This document shows positions 45,625 through 55,015 of a DNA stretch of 64,000 bases, piece by piece (the first letter of the stretch is position 1; every line of letters begins with the position of its first letter). The stretch covers positions 310,001 through 374,000 of the forward strand of contig NZ_FNTG01000002.1 in NCBI RefSeq assembly GCF_900104795.1, given 5' to 3'. The notes under the pieces are model-generated. The model saw only the letters and a program-made list of their open reading frames with translations. It was not told the origin of the DNA and did no database searches. Source of the DNA: Burkholderia sp. WP9 (lineage in GTDB: Bacteria > Pseudomonadota > Gammaproteobacteria > Burkholderiales > Burkholderiaceae). The position numbers were made by a program, and so were the translations under genes.

Positions 45625-46719
45625 TCAGTGAATCACGTGCAATTCGTAACGGGCATCCGCGCGATCACGGTCGGCCTCTTTCGTGCACAGGAACGCGTCC
45701 CAGCCGAGGCGCGCGCCCTTGCTCAACACGCTCGGGCCGACGGCCTCACGGCGCAATACCAAAGACACCTCGTATTCGAGCGTGACGCCGGCCAGCAATG
45801 TCAGCATGCGTTCGAGCGCCACCGCGCGATCGGCGCCAGGTAGAAACGCTTCGTAGTCGGCTTTGCCGAGCGGTCCGATCACGAGCCGCGCACGCATGTC
45901 GCGCTGCCAGACGCGCTCGCCCGCCAGCGCGGTCGCGCCGAGCGTCGCGTTCACGCTGCCGAGCAACGTCAACTGATCGTGCGGCACGTCGTACCATTTG
46001 CCGACGAACTGCTCGACGCGCACCCGCACTTTGAAGTACTCCGACAGCGTGCGTTGCAAATAAACCGCCGACACCGGACGATGCCGCGCGGCCAGCGCGT
46101 AACCGGCAATGGCTTCGTCGAACAGTGCGCCCTCGCCACTTTGCAGACTGTTGCGCGTGTCGTCGTCGGCGACGCCGGCCAGCGCGAGCAGCAACGGCAA
46201 ATAACGTTCGTCGCGGTCCAGCTCGTAATGAAACGGCAGACGGTATTTTTTCCACGCCGCGTAGAACAGCGCCGTCGCGCGATTCGAAAACACGTCGAAG
46301 AACTCACGCGCGGCACGATCGCGCTTGATCTGCTCGCGCGCGACGATCTGCTCGGTGTAATGCAGCGGCAGCGCGCCCTGCCCGCCGAGCAGACCGAAAA
46401 ACGCCGGCGTGATATCCACTTTGTCGAGCGAGCCGTCTTCGAGCGCGGCGGTACGTTGCGTTTTCTGTTTCAGCGCCGCGCCCGCAACGTCGTAAGACTG
46501 CGCGCCGTGAATCTCACTCGGTGGAAACGACATTGACAGCGAATTGCGGAAAGCGATTCGCTGCGCGACGATTTCTCCGGGGCGTCCGGCATGGGAAGGC
46601 GATTGCTGTGCGAACCACTTCTCGAGAATTCGCACCGCCTGAAAGAATTCGAAGCGATGCGGCTCGTCGAGAAGCTGCTCGACTACGCCAGGATCGATTC
46701 GCCGCTGCGCGGTTTGCAT
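45625..46719 (-). CDS. tssG: TssG (ImpH/VasB) T6SS baseplate protein
   Basis: This 364-residue cytoplasmic baseplate wedge component shows a typical opening (PHRFEFFQAVRILEKWF). The middle has DFFGLLGGQGALP-like sequence (FFGLLGGQGALPLHYTE) and the end has the conserved V-LVL-R region. Its start lies inside the end of tssF, overlapping by 37 bases, so translation is coupled. TssE, TssF, TssG and TssK build the baseplate. Length is normal. Confidence 0.95.
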   Translation of the reverse strand: MQTAQRRIDPGVVEQLLDEPHRFEFFQAVRILEKWFAQQSPSHAGRPGEIVAQRIAFRNSLSMSFPPSEIHGAQSYDVAGAALKQKTQRTAALEDGSLDKVDITPAFFGLLGGQGALPLHYTEQIVAREQIKRDRAAREFFDVFSNRATALFYAAWKKYRLPFHYELDRDERYLPLLLALAGVADDDTRNSLQSGEGALFDEAIAGYALAARHRPVSAVYLQRTLSEYFKVRVRVEQFVGKWYDVPHDQLTLLGSVNATLGATALAGERVWQRDMRARLVIGPLGKADYEAFLPGADRAVALERMLTLLAGVTLEYEVSLVLRREAVGPSVLSKGARLGWDAFLCTKEADRDRADARYELHVIH

Positions 46720-48521
46720 CGCAGAATCTCCTCGCCGGTGCGCTTCGACACGACGACCAGTTGCACAAAGCTGTTCAGATGCACGTACAGCCCAAAAAAC
46801 GTGTCGATCACCCGCACGAATGACGCGAGACTCGTGCCGACGAAATGTTCTTCGTCGATAGTCAAACGAATCTCAATGCCGCGCACGAAAGTGGCAAACG
46901 GTTTGCCAGGTAGCCATTGCACGGCTGCGCGCTGTTCAATGCCCACCAGGCCGTCGATATGCCGCGCCGAGACCGCCGTGCGCCGCAAATCGTAGAGCAC
47001 GAGCATTTCCTTGAGCGCCGACAGACCGCTGTTTGCCAGCGAGACGTGATTCAACGCCAGATGCGAGATCAGCCGCCAATGCGCGGCGCGCCCGCGCTCG
47101 AAACGCACGCTCGGCGTGGGGCGCCGCAGCATCGAGATGCTGCCGGTCAGCGAGCCGCCCTCGAGAAACAGATCGCCGCCCTCGAGCCCTACGGCGAGAC
47201 CGGCGGGCAGATCGCGATTGGTGCAGGTCAGATCGAGACTCAACGTATCGGTTTGCGGCGCGGCCGGTTCGAAGTCGATATCGACGATCGAGATTTCGGT
47301 TTCATAGCCGGGGCTTTTCTGCGCGACCCAATCGTTGCGTCTGGCGAACCAGTAGTGCCCTGCACGCGCTGCTTCGCCGTGATGCAACGAATAGAACGGC
47401 CGGAATTCGATCACCGATTCTTCATGCGCCTGCTGCCTGACGAGCTTCACCGAATCGATCGAATAGACCTCGTAGGCAAATGCACGGCGCGCTTCGGCTA
47501 TTACCGGATACGAAATCGCCTGATGGCTGACGCGAATCGGCTCGCCGTGCTGCTCGAACAGATTCACCACGGGCGTACAGAAAAGGCGGAAATGATGTGC
47601 GCCCAATGAATCCAGCAGACGCGCCACGTGTGAGTCGCTGCGCACTTCCTTGAGCACCACGTGCAGCGTGACACGCTGGCAGCGGCCACTCGCGCGCGTC
47701 ATGGCCGCGAGATCGAAGTCGGCGAAATTGAATTTCTCGGGGAACGCGAAGTACTCGGTCAGCAACCGGTACGCCGGGTGCGATTTGGCCGGATAGTCGA
47801 TCAGTGCGTCTTCTTCGCCGAAACCCGCCTGCACGACCGGCGATTCGCGCACCTGTTTCCACACGCCGCGCCGGTCCGCCTCGACATACGTGGCCATGGC
47901 GTTGACGAACAGGCAGTCCGCCAGCGCCGCGATAAAGGACTGTTCGCCGTGCAGGTGCGTGCGCAGCGTGCCGAGTTTAAGCGCGGACAGATCGAGTTGC
48001 GCCGCCGTCGATTCAAAGGTGATCGACACGATCGCCGTGGCATTGCCTGGTAGCACGGTTGCACTCGGCGCCATCGCCACCGAGGTATATTTCGCCTCCG
48101 AAATACGGATTGGCGCCAGCGTCACGTCGTAGGCGGTACGGAACCGGCATTGCACGCCGCGAATGGGCCGTGACTTGAGTTCGGTGCCGCGCTCCACCCG
48201 TACGGGTTCCGTCAAATGACTCAGCGCGGCGGACGTGCCCAACTGTGCGATCGAGCACGACGGAAATGGCCGCAGGTAGTGCGGATACAGCACTTCCAGC
48301 AGCGCTTCGGTGAATTCGGGGTAATCGTCGTCGAGTTTCTTGTTGATGCGCGCGCCGAGCAGCGCGAACGATTCGATCATCCGCTCGACGTGTGGGTCCT
48401 CACAATGCTCGCCGGACATGGCCAGACGCGCCGCGATCTTCGGGTAGCGTTCGGCGAAGTCGCGCGAATAGCGCCGCAGAAATGACAATTCGCGCTCGTA
48501 ATACGGCAGCAGTTCTTCCAT
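46683..48521 (-). CDS. tssF: TssF (ImpG/VasA) T6SS baseplate protein
   Basis: This 612-residue baseplate protein starts MEELLPYYERELSFLRRYSR, the classic family N-terminus, followed by FAERYPKIAARL and GEHCEDPHVERMIESFA. TssF binds TssG as a wedge around the hub. It lies 138 bases after tssE; the gap contains a strong GC-rich hairpin. Length agrees with the family. Confidence 0.96.
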   Translation of the reverse strand: MEELLPYYERELSFLRRYSRDFAERYPKIAARLAMSGEHCEDPHVERMIESFALLGARINKKLDDDYPEFTEALLEVLYPHYLRPFPSCSIAQLGTSAALSHLTEPVRVERGTELKSRPIRGVQCRFRTAYDVTLAPIRISEAKYTSVAMAPSATVLPGNATAIVSITFESTAAQLDLSALKLGTLRTHLHGEQSFIAALADCLFVNAMATYVEADRRGVWKQVRESPVVQAGFGEEDALIDYPAKSHPAYRLLTEYFAFPEKFNFADFDLAAMTRASGRCQRVTLHVVLKEVRSDSHVARLLDSLGAHHFRLFCTPVVNLFEQHGEPIRVSHQAISYPVIAEARRAFAYEVYSIDSVKLVRQQAHEESVIEFRPFYSLHHGEAARAGHYWFARRNDWVAQKSPGYETEISIVDIDFEPAAPQTDTLSLDLTCTNRDLPAGLAVGLEGGDLFLEGGSLTGSISMLRRPTPSVRFERGRAAHWRLISHLALNHVSLANSGLSALKEMLVLYDLRRTAVSARHIDGLVGIEQRAAVQWLPGKPFATFVRGIEIRLTIDEEHFVGTSLASFVRVIDTFFGLYVHLNSFVQLVVVSKRTGEEILRCKPRSGESILA

Positions 48522-48561
48522 CGATCTATCCCCGGACCTGAAACCTATCCGCCCAATCTAT

Positions 48562-48587
48562 CGCCGCCGTTGCGCGTAACGGCGGCG
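48562..48587 (-). repeat. GC-rich hairpin between tssE and tssF
   Basis: A perfect 10-bp stem (CGCCGCCGTT at 48562-48571 and its complement at 48578-48587) surrounds a six-base loop. No T-tract follows on the minus strand. It may stabilise or process the operon mRNA rather than terminate it. Confidence 0.5.
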
Positions 48588-48659
48588 GTAAAGCGGTACT
48601 AAGAAAGCAATTGCTCGACAACCCCGCCACCTGAAATGCGACGGTTGAAAATCTTGCTG

Positions 48660-49139
48660 CTACAGCTTCGCGCGTGCGCGCGTCACCGAGTATTGCAGCG
48701 TGGACGGTTGCAACATCGCGTCAAAACTCACCGGTTCTTCCGCCGGATGCACGACCAGCAGCGCCTGAATGGCGAAGTTCAACGCGTTGGTCGATTGTTC
48801 GTTCAATTCGAGCGTGACCGCCACATCCTGCAAGCGCGGCTCGTGCCGTGCAATGGCCTGTTGAATCGATTTGCAGATGAACGTGCGGTCGTAATGGCTC
48901 GCGAGGCTCAGGCCCGCGAAATCGTTCAGACCGTACGTGAGCACCGAGCGCTGGCATTCCGGTAGCGCCGCCAGCTCAGGCTCGGTCAGGGCGATGCGCG
49001 TATTCAGGATCGCCTCGACGTCGCGCGCGACGGTGCTCTTCAATTCGTCCAACGACAATTGCCGCATCGCCGGAGAAGCCGGCAGATGCGGTTCGTCGTC
49101 GAACAGCTTGTCGAGAAAGCTGGGTTCGAAACGTTTCAT
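48660..49139 (-). CDS. tssE: TssE (gp25-like) T6SS baseplate protein
   Basis: This 159-residue protein of the phage T4 gp25 family initiates sheath polymerisation on the baseplate. It has the short FLDKLFDDEP N-terminus and the conserved VARDVEAILNTR segment (about 38-49), where the family motif includes the ExLLNTR pattern, followed by SVLTYGLNDF. It lies 85 bases after hcp. Length is normal. Confidence 0.95.
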   Translation of the reverse strand: MKRFEPSFLDKLFDDEPHLPASPAMRQLSLDELKSTVARDVEAILNTRIALTEPELAALPECQRSVLTYGLNDFAGLSLASHYDRTFICKSIQQAIARHEPRLQDVAVTLELNEQSTNALNFAIQALLVVHPAEEPVSFDAMLQPSTLQYSVTRARAKL

Positions 49140-49224
49140 CAGCGTCCGAAGAAGCGGATCGATGCGAGGCGCGCACGGCTAACGGCGGCCCTCGCGAGCC
49201 GCGCGTGCCGGATGCGCACCTGCA

Positions 49225-49728
49225 TCAGACCGCGTACGTCTTGTCGTTCTTCGTCAGGCTCCACGCGCCTTGCGCGTTGCCGCCCTGGTTGCCGCCGATC
49301 TTCTGCTGCGTGTACTTCCATTGCACGGCAGCGTATTTCAGCGAGAACTGCTCGGACGGCAGGCCTTCGCCCACCACGCTCGGCGTCACACTCGAGATGA
49401 TCACGTACTTGAGCTTCACTTCCAGGTACTTGATGCGATTGCCTTCGCCGTCCGAACGCATGAAGTCGATCGTGACTTCGTCGAACGTCGTGCCGCCCGA
49501 CGCATGTTGATAAATCAGCGGGCTGACCACGTCGATGTCTTTCGTGAACAGCATGTCGGCATGTTCGCAGCGCTCGGAGGTGTGACCACCTGCCGTTGAA
49601 GCCGTTGCCGAACGCGGTTGCGTGATCGAATGGCTCCACGAATCAATTTCGATCCAGCCAGCATGATCCTTATCGGCAGATTCGCCTTTGATCGCCGGAT
49701 TGCCGAATTTTAAATAGATATCCTTCAT
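49225..49728 (-). CDS. tssD: Hcp (TssD) T6SS tube protein
   Basis: This 167-residue protein forms hexameric rings stacked as the inner T6SS tube and is also secreted. MKDIYLKFGNPAIKGES and DHAGWIEIDSWSHSI are typical. The protein lacks a signal peptide, as expected. GGGGAG precedes its start. It lies between tssC and tssE, 71 bases after tssC. No VgrG gene follows it, so the spike and most cargo are encoded elsewhere. Confidence 0.96.
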   Translation of the reverse strand: MKDIYLKFGNPAIKGESADKDHAGWIEIDSWSHSITQPRSATASTAGGHTSERCEHADMLFTKDIDVVSPLIYQHASGGTTFDEVTIDFMRSDGEGNRIKYLEVKLKYVIISSVTPSVVGEGLPSEQFSLKYAAVQWKYTQQKIGGNQGGNAQGAWSLTKNDKTYAV

Positions 49729-49799
49729 AACTCATCGACTCCCCAAAGAGGTGGTTTTAGCAGCTAATCCGGGCGGCCGGCCCGGGTTCTCTGATTTGC

Positions 49800-51290
49800 T
49801 TATGAATTGGCCGGTTTCGGCAGGTCGGCGACGAGCCGCAAAGAAATCGACAGCTCATCCAACTGGAAATGCGGACGCAGGAATGCAACCGAACGGTACG
49901 CACCCGGCTTGCCCGGAATCTCCGACACCTGTATCGATGCCTCGCGCAACGGGAACTGCGCCTTCTGCTCCTGCGTCGCGTTGTCGTCGAGCAGCACGTA
50001 CTGCGAGATCCAACGGTTCAGGAATACTTCGACGTTTTGCGCCGATGCAAAGCTGCCGATCTTGTCGCGCATCATTGCCTTCAGGTAGTGCGCGACACGC
50101 GACACCGAGAAGATGTACTGCAATTGCGCGGACAGGACTGCGTTCGCATTGGCGCTGTCGGTGCTGTATTTCTTGGGCTTCTGCACCGATTGCGCGGCAA
50201 AGAACGCCGCATAGTCCGAGTTCTTGCAGTGCACGAGCGGAATGAAACCGAGGTCGCTCAACTCCTTCTCGCGGCGATCGGTAATCGCGATTTCGGTCGG
50301 GCATTTCAGCGCGACTTCGCCGTCGTCGGTCTTGAAGGTGTGGGTGGGCAGATCTTCCACCAGACCGCCACCTTCCACGCCGCGAATCGCCGCGCACCAG
50401 CCGAAGTCGTCGAAGGCCGCCGTGAGGCGTGCGGCGAATGCCCACGCCGCGTTACACCACAGGTATTTGCTGTGATCCGTGCCGTCCACGTCTTCGACGA
50501 AGTTGAAACCCTCCGCCGTGGCGCCGTCTTTCGGATTGAACGGCAGGCGGCCCAGAAAACGCGGCAGCGTGAGACCGACATAGCGCGAATCTTCGGCGTC
50601 GCGGAACGACTTCCACTTCGCATATTCGACCGTGTCGAACACCTTGCCGAGATCGCGCGGCCTGCCGAGGTCGGCAAAGGTTTCGAGGCCCAGCAATTCG
50701 GGCGACGCAGAAGCGATGAACGGCGCATGCGCGGCTGCCGCGACGTGCGACATCTGCTCGATGAAATACACGTCTTCCGGCTGGCGCGTCACTTCAAAGT
50801 CGCCGATGATCGTGCCGAACGGCGAGCCGCCGAAGGTGCCGAACTCCTCCTCATAGATCTTCTTGAACAGCGCGCTCTGATCGAATTCGATCGCCGTCTT
50901 GAAGTCGCGCACCAGGTCGCGCTTGGGCGCATGCAGCGCCTTGATCTTGACCGTTGCGCCGGTATTGCTTTCCTTGCACAGGTAATCCAGACCGCGCCAC
51001 GTGCTTTCCATGCGCTGGAATTGCGGCGCGTGCATCACCGCGCTCAACTGCGCGGAGATCAGGCGGTCGAGTTCGGCGACGCGTGCGTCGATCGTGGCCG
51101 ACAGGTTGTCGGATACCACCACCGTACCGTCGAGCACCTGATGCACGAGCTCGCCAATCAGGTCTTTCGCGCGCGCGTGTTCGGAATCGGACTTCGCCAC
51201 GCGGCTCTTCTCGACGATTTCGTCGAGCAGCGTGGATTCCGTACCGCCTTGCGCGGTGGCGAGTTGGGCTGCTGCCGTTTGTTGATTCAT
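49800..51290 (-). CDS. tssC: TssC (VipB) T6SS contractile sheath large subunit
   Basis: This 496-residue sheath protein pairs with TssB. Family-specific stretches are present: FKTAIEFDQSALFKKIYEEE, FGTFGGSPFGTIIGDFEV, LPRFLGRLPF, and WCAAIRGVEGGGLVEDLP. It lies 15 bases after tssB and the two are always coupled. Sheath contraction drives the Hcp tube outwards; TssH then disassembles it. Confidence 0.97.
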   Translation of the reverse strand: MNQQTAAAQLATAQGGTESTLLDEIVEKSRVAKSDSEHARAKDLIGELVHQVLDGTVVVSDNLSATIDARVAELDRLISAQLSAVMHAPQFQRMESTWRGLDYLCKESNTGATVKIKALHAPKRDLVRDFKTAIEFDQSALFKKIYEEEFGTFGGSPFGTIIGDFEVTRQPEDVYFIEQMSHVAAAAHAPFIASASPELLGLETFADLGRPRDLGKVFDTVEYAKWKSFRDAEDSRYVGLTLPRFLGRLPFNPKDGATAEGFNFVEDVDGTDHSKYLWCNAAWAFAARLTAAFDDFGWCAAIRGVEGGGLVEDLPTHTFKTDDGEVALKCPTEIAITDRREKELSDLGFIPLVHCKNSDYAAFFAAQSVQKPKKYSTDSANANAVLSAQLQYIFSVSRVAHYLKAMMRDKIGSFASAQNVEVFLNRWISQYVLLDDNATQEQKAQFPLREASIQVSEIPGKPGAYRSVAFLRPHFQLDELSISLRLVADLPKPANS

Positions 51291-51305
51291 CTCACACCCC
51301 GTGCT

Positions 51306-51854
51306 TTATTCGCCCTGCTTGTCGTGGTCCGGCGCGCCGCCGTGCTGGTCCGCCGCGTTGCCCTGATCTTTCGCCAGGGTTTGCAACTGCTGCGTGTTGT
51401 TGAGCACTTCGCTCAGCAGGTCTTCGAGCTTGTCGTTGCCGGCCAGCTTGTTGCGCAGATCGGCGAGCTTCGAGCGCGCTTCGAGCAGGCGCCGCAGCGG
51501 TTCGATTTGCGCAACCACTTCGTCCGGATTGAAATCGGCCATCGACCTGAAGCGCAGATCGACCGCGAATTTGCCGCCGGCTTCGCTCAGGCGGTTTTCC
51601 ACCTGGAACGCGGCGCGCGGTTCGATCGCTTTCATCACGTCGTCGAAGTTATCGCGATCGATGTTGACGAACTTGCGATCGCGCAGCTTTGGCTGCTCGA
51701 CTTCGGACTGCCCCGCCAGATCGGCGACCACGCCGACGACGAACGGCAGCTCCTTCACCTCGATCGCATCGCCGCGCTCGACCTCATAGGTCAATTGGAC
51801 GCGGGGCGGCCGCACTTTTTGCAAGCGTTTTTGAATGCTTTCTTTCTTCGCCAT
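51306..51854 (-). CDS. tssB: TssB (VipA) T6SS contractile sheath small subunit
   Basis: This 182-residue protein starts MAKKESIQKRLQKVRPPRVQ, and has ELPFVVGVVADLAG and RKFVNIDRDNFDDVM in the first 100 residues, all diagnostic. The C-terminus is charged and glutamine-rich. GGGAG precedes its start. It lies 35 bases after a TPR lipoprotein gene, which leads the leftward operon. Confidence 0.97.
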   Translation of the reverse strand: MAKKESIQKRLQKVRPPRVQLTYEVERGDAIEVKELPFVVGVVADLAGQSEVEQPKLRDRKFVNIDRDNFDDVMKAIEPRAAFQVENRLSEAGGKFAVDLRFRSMADFNPDEVVAQIEPLRRLLEARSKLADLRNKLAGNDKLEDLLSEVLNNTQQLQTLAKDQGNAADQHGGAPDHDKQGE

Positions 51855-51889
51855 CGTCGGCTCCCGGGTGCTGATGGATCAGGCTTGGA

Positions 51890-52570
51890 TCAGCGCAGCG
51901 CGCTGAACGGATCGGACGCGCCGCCGCTTTGCGCGGCTTTGGCGGGTGCGGCAGGCGCCGCCGGCGCTGCGGGAGCAGCCGGCGTGGCGGCAGCCGGCGC
52001 GGCACTCGTGCTGGCGTCCGGCGTATCCACGGCTTTGCTCTTCGCGGTGTGACGAATGACGCGCTTCTTCTTCACCACGGGCTTGTCGCTCGGATCAGGC
52101 GGGAACAACGTGGCTTCGCCGAGCGTGTCGCGCAATTGCTTGGCGAGCGCTTGCGCGTCCGACTTCGCATCGCCCGCGAGCGATGCGTCCTGACGCAATT
52201 CGCCGAGCGATTGCGTGGCGACGCGCAGGCCGGCCACGGCCAGCACGCTCTTGGCCTGACGATCGGTCTGGTCGCGTTGCAGCGCTTCCTGCGCGGCCAC
52301 GATTGCCTGACCGTAATGACCTTGCGTGAACTGGATCTGCGCAATACGCGACCACGGTTCTTCACGCGTCGGGTCGGATTTGGAAAGCTGCTGATAAAGC
52401 GCGATAGCGCGATCCTGATCGCCGCCCTTTGCGACGGTATCGGCATCCGCGAGTTGCTTATTAAAAGCCTCCGGTGTGGTCGCGACATTGTTACCCTGTG
52501 TCGCGCAACCGGCCATCACGCCGCATGCCAACACAACCCCAGATAGTTTTACTAACAGACGCTCATTCAT
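51890..52570 (-). CDS. T6SS-associated TPR lipoprotein
   Basis: This 226-residue lipoprotein has a signal peptide with lipobox VMAGC (acylated Cys22). Tetratricopeptide repeats at about 35-125 (DRAIALYQQLSKSDP, GHYGQAIVAAQEAL) suggest protein binding. A basic segment (KKKRVIRHT) and a PAAPAAPAAP-type low-complexity tail follow. It is the first gene of the leftward operon, so it may help position TssB/TssC or the envelope complex. From memory, the equivalent gene elsewhere has been called tagM; the symbol is left blank. Confidence 0.88.
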   Translation of the reverse strand: MNERLLVKLSGVVLACGVMAGCATQGNNVATTPEAFNKQLADADTVAKGGDQDRAIALYQQLSKSDPTREEPWSRIAQIQFTQGHYGQAIVAAQEALQRDQTDRQAKSVLAVAGLRVATQSLGELRQDASLAGDAKSDAQALAKQLRDTLGEATLFPPDPSDKPVVKKKRVIRHTAKSKAVDTPDASTSAAPAAATPAAPAAPAAPAAPAKAAQSGGASDPFSALR

Positions 52571-52927
52571 CGTTTTTCACCGACGTGCGAATTTTTTATT
52601 TCAAAGGGAAAACCGGAGTTTTGCTTTGCTTCAAGTGCGCGGGTATAGTACAGGCCAATTTTCGATAATTCAACTTTCGTGTGAAGAAGGATTGCACAAA
52701 AAAAATGCATGGGGGTCATTTAAACGAAACATGCAGAAATTGTTTCCTGCTTCAATAGCAAGAAACAGAAAGCGGAAAAATTTGCCACTCTTCGCCCGCT
52801 ATAGGCTGCCACGCATCGCTTCATGCACTTTGCATAAAGCGGCATTACGTGGCAAACCGTTTCTGCAAAATGACCGGCTTGATTTCGTTATTGATTGTTC
52901 TGATAGGGGACGGCGGCGAGCCGGTCG
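52571..52927. other. Divergent AT-rich promoter region of the T6SS
   Basis: A 357-bp gap separates the leftward lipoprotein-tssB operon from tssJ. It is much richer in A and T than the flanking genes. The leftward promoter is listed separately. On the rightward side TATAGG at 52800-52805 resembles a minus-10 box but its minus-35 is poor. AT-rich T6SS promoters are often silenced by H-NS-like proteins. Confidence 0.5.
52645..52673 (-). promoter_or_regulatory. Sigma-70-like promoter of the lipoprotein-tssB operon
   Basis: On the minus strand TTGAAT (52673-52668) is followed after 17 bases by TACTAT (52650-52645), a close fit to the vegetative consensus with ideal spacing. The start codon lies about 70 bases further on at 52570. 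Assigned by sequence match only. Confidence 0.6.
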
Positions 52928-53560
52928 ATGTATATGAATTCGCGTCTTATTCGCTATGCATCGCAATTGATTGCCAATGCCGCCGCGTGCGCGCTGCTGG
53001 GCGGCTGCGCGGCCGGTGTCACGGTGCTCGGAGCGGCTGCCAACGCGGCTTTGCAGGCAAGCGGCCTCGGCAAACCGGACCTGCCGGACGCCCAGAAGCC
53101 GCCACGCAATGTCGGCCTCACCTTATATGCGGCGCCGAATCTGAATGCGGCGAACGACAAACGTCCATTAGCGCTGGTAGTGCGGCTATATGTCCTGAAA
53201 GACCCGACCTCATTCCAGCAGGCGCCATTCGACGCCTTTACCGATCCAGCGAGGGAAAAAACTACCTTGGGCGGCGATTTGCTGGGTGTGCGCGAACTCA
53301 CGCTAATCCCGGGCCAGCGCTACGTTGTTACCGAAAAAGTCTCGCGTGAAGCGCAGGCATTCGGTATCGTCGCGTTATTCCGCGATCCGGCCATGCAACG
53401 CTGGAAATTCGCCTTCGACCCGGCGAAGTCGGAGAAATCCGGCATAATGATCGGCCTGCATAACTGTGCAATGACGGTGACCAACGGCACTGTGATCCCG
53501 CCAGAACAGGGATTGCCCGCACAACCGCTGAATATGCTTTCTTCGGTGAGTTGCGGATAA
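52928..53560 (+). CDS. tssJ: TssJ T6SS outer-membrane lipoprotein
   Basis: This 210-residue lipoprotein has lipobox LLGGC (acylated Cys27) after a hydrophobic signal. The mature beta-sandwich is recognised by VGLTLYAAPNLNA, LALVVRLYVLKDPTSFQ, and the GIVALFRDP segment. It links the TssM periplasmic domain to the outer membrane. The start is the first of two close ATGs (52928 and 52934). It begins the short rightward tssJ-tssK-tssL block, 108 bases ahead of tssK. Confidence 0.94.
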   Translation: MYMNSRLIRYASQLIANAAACALLGGCAAGVTVLGAAANAALQASGLGKPDLPDAQKPPRNVGLTLYAAPNLNAANDKRPLALVVRLYVLKDPTSFQQAPFDAFTDPAREKTTLGGDLLGVRELTLIPGQRYVVTEKVSREAQAFGIVALFRDPAMQRWKFAFDPAKSEKSGIMIGLHNCAMTVTNGTVIPPEQGLPAQPLNMLSSVSCG

Positions 53561-53668
53561 AGATGCCGATAAAATGCGATTTAACATTTTTCACAGATTT
53601 AACAATGCGGCGCTCGAATCGGTTATCTCCGGGTGCGCCACACGCTGAACGCATATAACAGGTTTGAG

Positions 53669-55015
53669 ATGAGTTATTCCGCAAAAGTGCTCTGGGGGGA
53701 AGGCCTGTTTCTGAGGCCGCAGCATTTTCAGCGTCAGGACGCCTATCATGAGGCACGCCTGTTCGAATCGATCCAGGCGATCCAGCCGTACAACTGGGGC
53801 GTGCGTTCGGCGCGCTTCGACCGCGACGCGCTCGGCAGCAACGTGCTGCGCGTGAGCGAACTTTCGCTGGTATTTCCCGACGGCGCGCTCTACTCCGCGC
53901 CGCAAGCCGACGACCTGCCGCCGCCCATCGCGCTGGATACGCTGCCCGACGGCATCAACGAATTCACGTTTTATCTCGCGCTGCATCCGCTGCGCGAAAC
54001 CGGCGCGAACTATTCGCAAGACAGCAACGCGGGTTTCGTCTCGCGTTACGTCAGTGAGCAGACGCCGGTGGCCGATCATTTCACCGACGCCGCCGAAGCC
54101 GACATCACGTTCCTGAAGACCAGCGTCAAACTCATCGCGCACAGCGAGCCGCGCGACCAGTTGCTGTCGGTGCCGCTCGTACGCGTGCGTCGCACGGCCA
54201 CGTCGGGTTTCGAAATCGACGACACCTTCGTGCCGCCCTGCCTTGCCATCGACGCTTCGCCGGTCCTGCATCAGCGGCTGCGCCAACTGATCGACGCACT
54301 GCAGGCCAAGGTCAATGCGTTGTACGGCTTTCACCGCGAGCCGACCAAGAACATCATCGAGTTCCGCTCCGGCGACATTGCGTCGTTCTGGCTGCTGCAT
54401 ACCGCGAGCGCGGCGTTCGCCTCGCTCGCGCATCTGTACCAGCATTCGGCGCTGCATCCGGAGCGTCTCTTCCAGGAGTTGCTGCGCCTCGCCGGCCAGT
54501 TGATGACGTTTTCGAAGGGCTATGCGCTGTCCGACTTGCCGGCTTACCGGCATGACGATCCGGGCCCCGGTTTCGCGCGTCTCGACACGATCCTGCGCGA
54601 TCTGCTCGAGACCGTGATCTCCACGCGCTACTTCGCGATTTCGCTCGAAGAAGTGCGCCCGTCGTTCCATGCGGGCCGGCTCGACTCCGGCAAGATCGAC
54701 GACAAGACCCTGTTCTATATCGCGGTATCGGCGGACATGCCCACCGCCGAGCTCGTGGAAGCCGTGCCCGCGCGCTTCAAGGTCGGCGCGCCGGACGACG
54801 TCGACAAGCTCGTGCTCTCGGCCATGCCGGGCGTGCGCCTCGTCTACACGCCGCAGGTGCCGCCCGCCATTCCGGTCCGCCCGGGCGCCTGCTACTTCTC
54901 GTTCGAATCGCGTGGCGCGCTGTACGACCGCATGTTGCAGGCCCAATCGGCCATGATCTACGCGCCGTCGGGCATCAACGATCTTCAACTCGAACTGATC
55001 GCCGTCACATCATGA
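53669..55015 (+). CDS. tssK: TssK T6SS baseplate-to-membrane connector
   Basis: This 448-residue trimeric protein joins the baseplate to the TssL/TssM complex. It begins KVLWGEGLFLRPQHFQRQD, the family signature, and continues with LPPPIALDTLPDG and FHAGRLDSGKID. The start at 53669 follows AGG; the frame is open twelve codons upstream but the chosen start fits relatives. The stop overlaps the tssL start as ATGA, so translation is coupled. Confidence 0.96.
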   Translation: MSYSAKVLWGEGLFLRPQHFQRQDAYHEARLFESIQAIQPYNWGVRSARFDRDALGSNVLRVSELSLVFPDGALYSAPQADDLPPPIALDTLPDGINEFTFYLALHPLRETGANYSQDSNAGFVSRYVSEQTPVADHFTDAAEADITFLKTSVKLIAHSEPRDQLLSVPLVRVRRTATSGFEIDDTFVPPCLAIDASPVLHQRLRQLIDALQAKVNALYGFHREPTKNIIEFRSGDIASFWLLHTASAAFASLAHLYQHSALHPERLFQELLRLAGQLMTFSKGYALSDLPAYRHDDPGPGFARLDTILRDLLETVISTRYFAISLEEVRPSFHAGRLDSGKIDDKTLFYIAVSADMPTAELVEAVPARFKVGAPDDVDKLVLSAMPGVRLVYTPQVPPAIPVRPGACYFSFESRGALYDRMLQAQSAMIYAPSGINDLQLELIAVTS

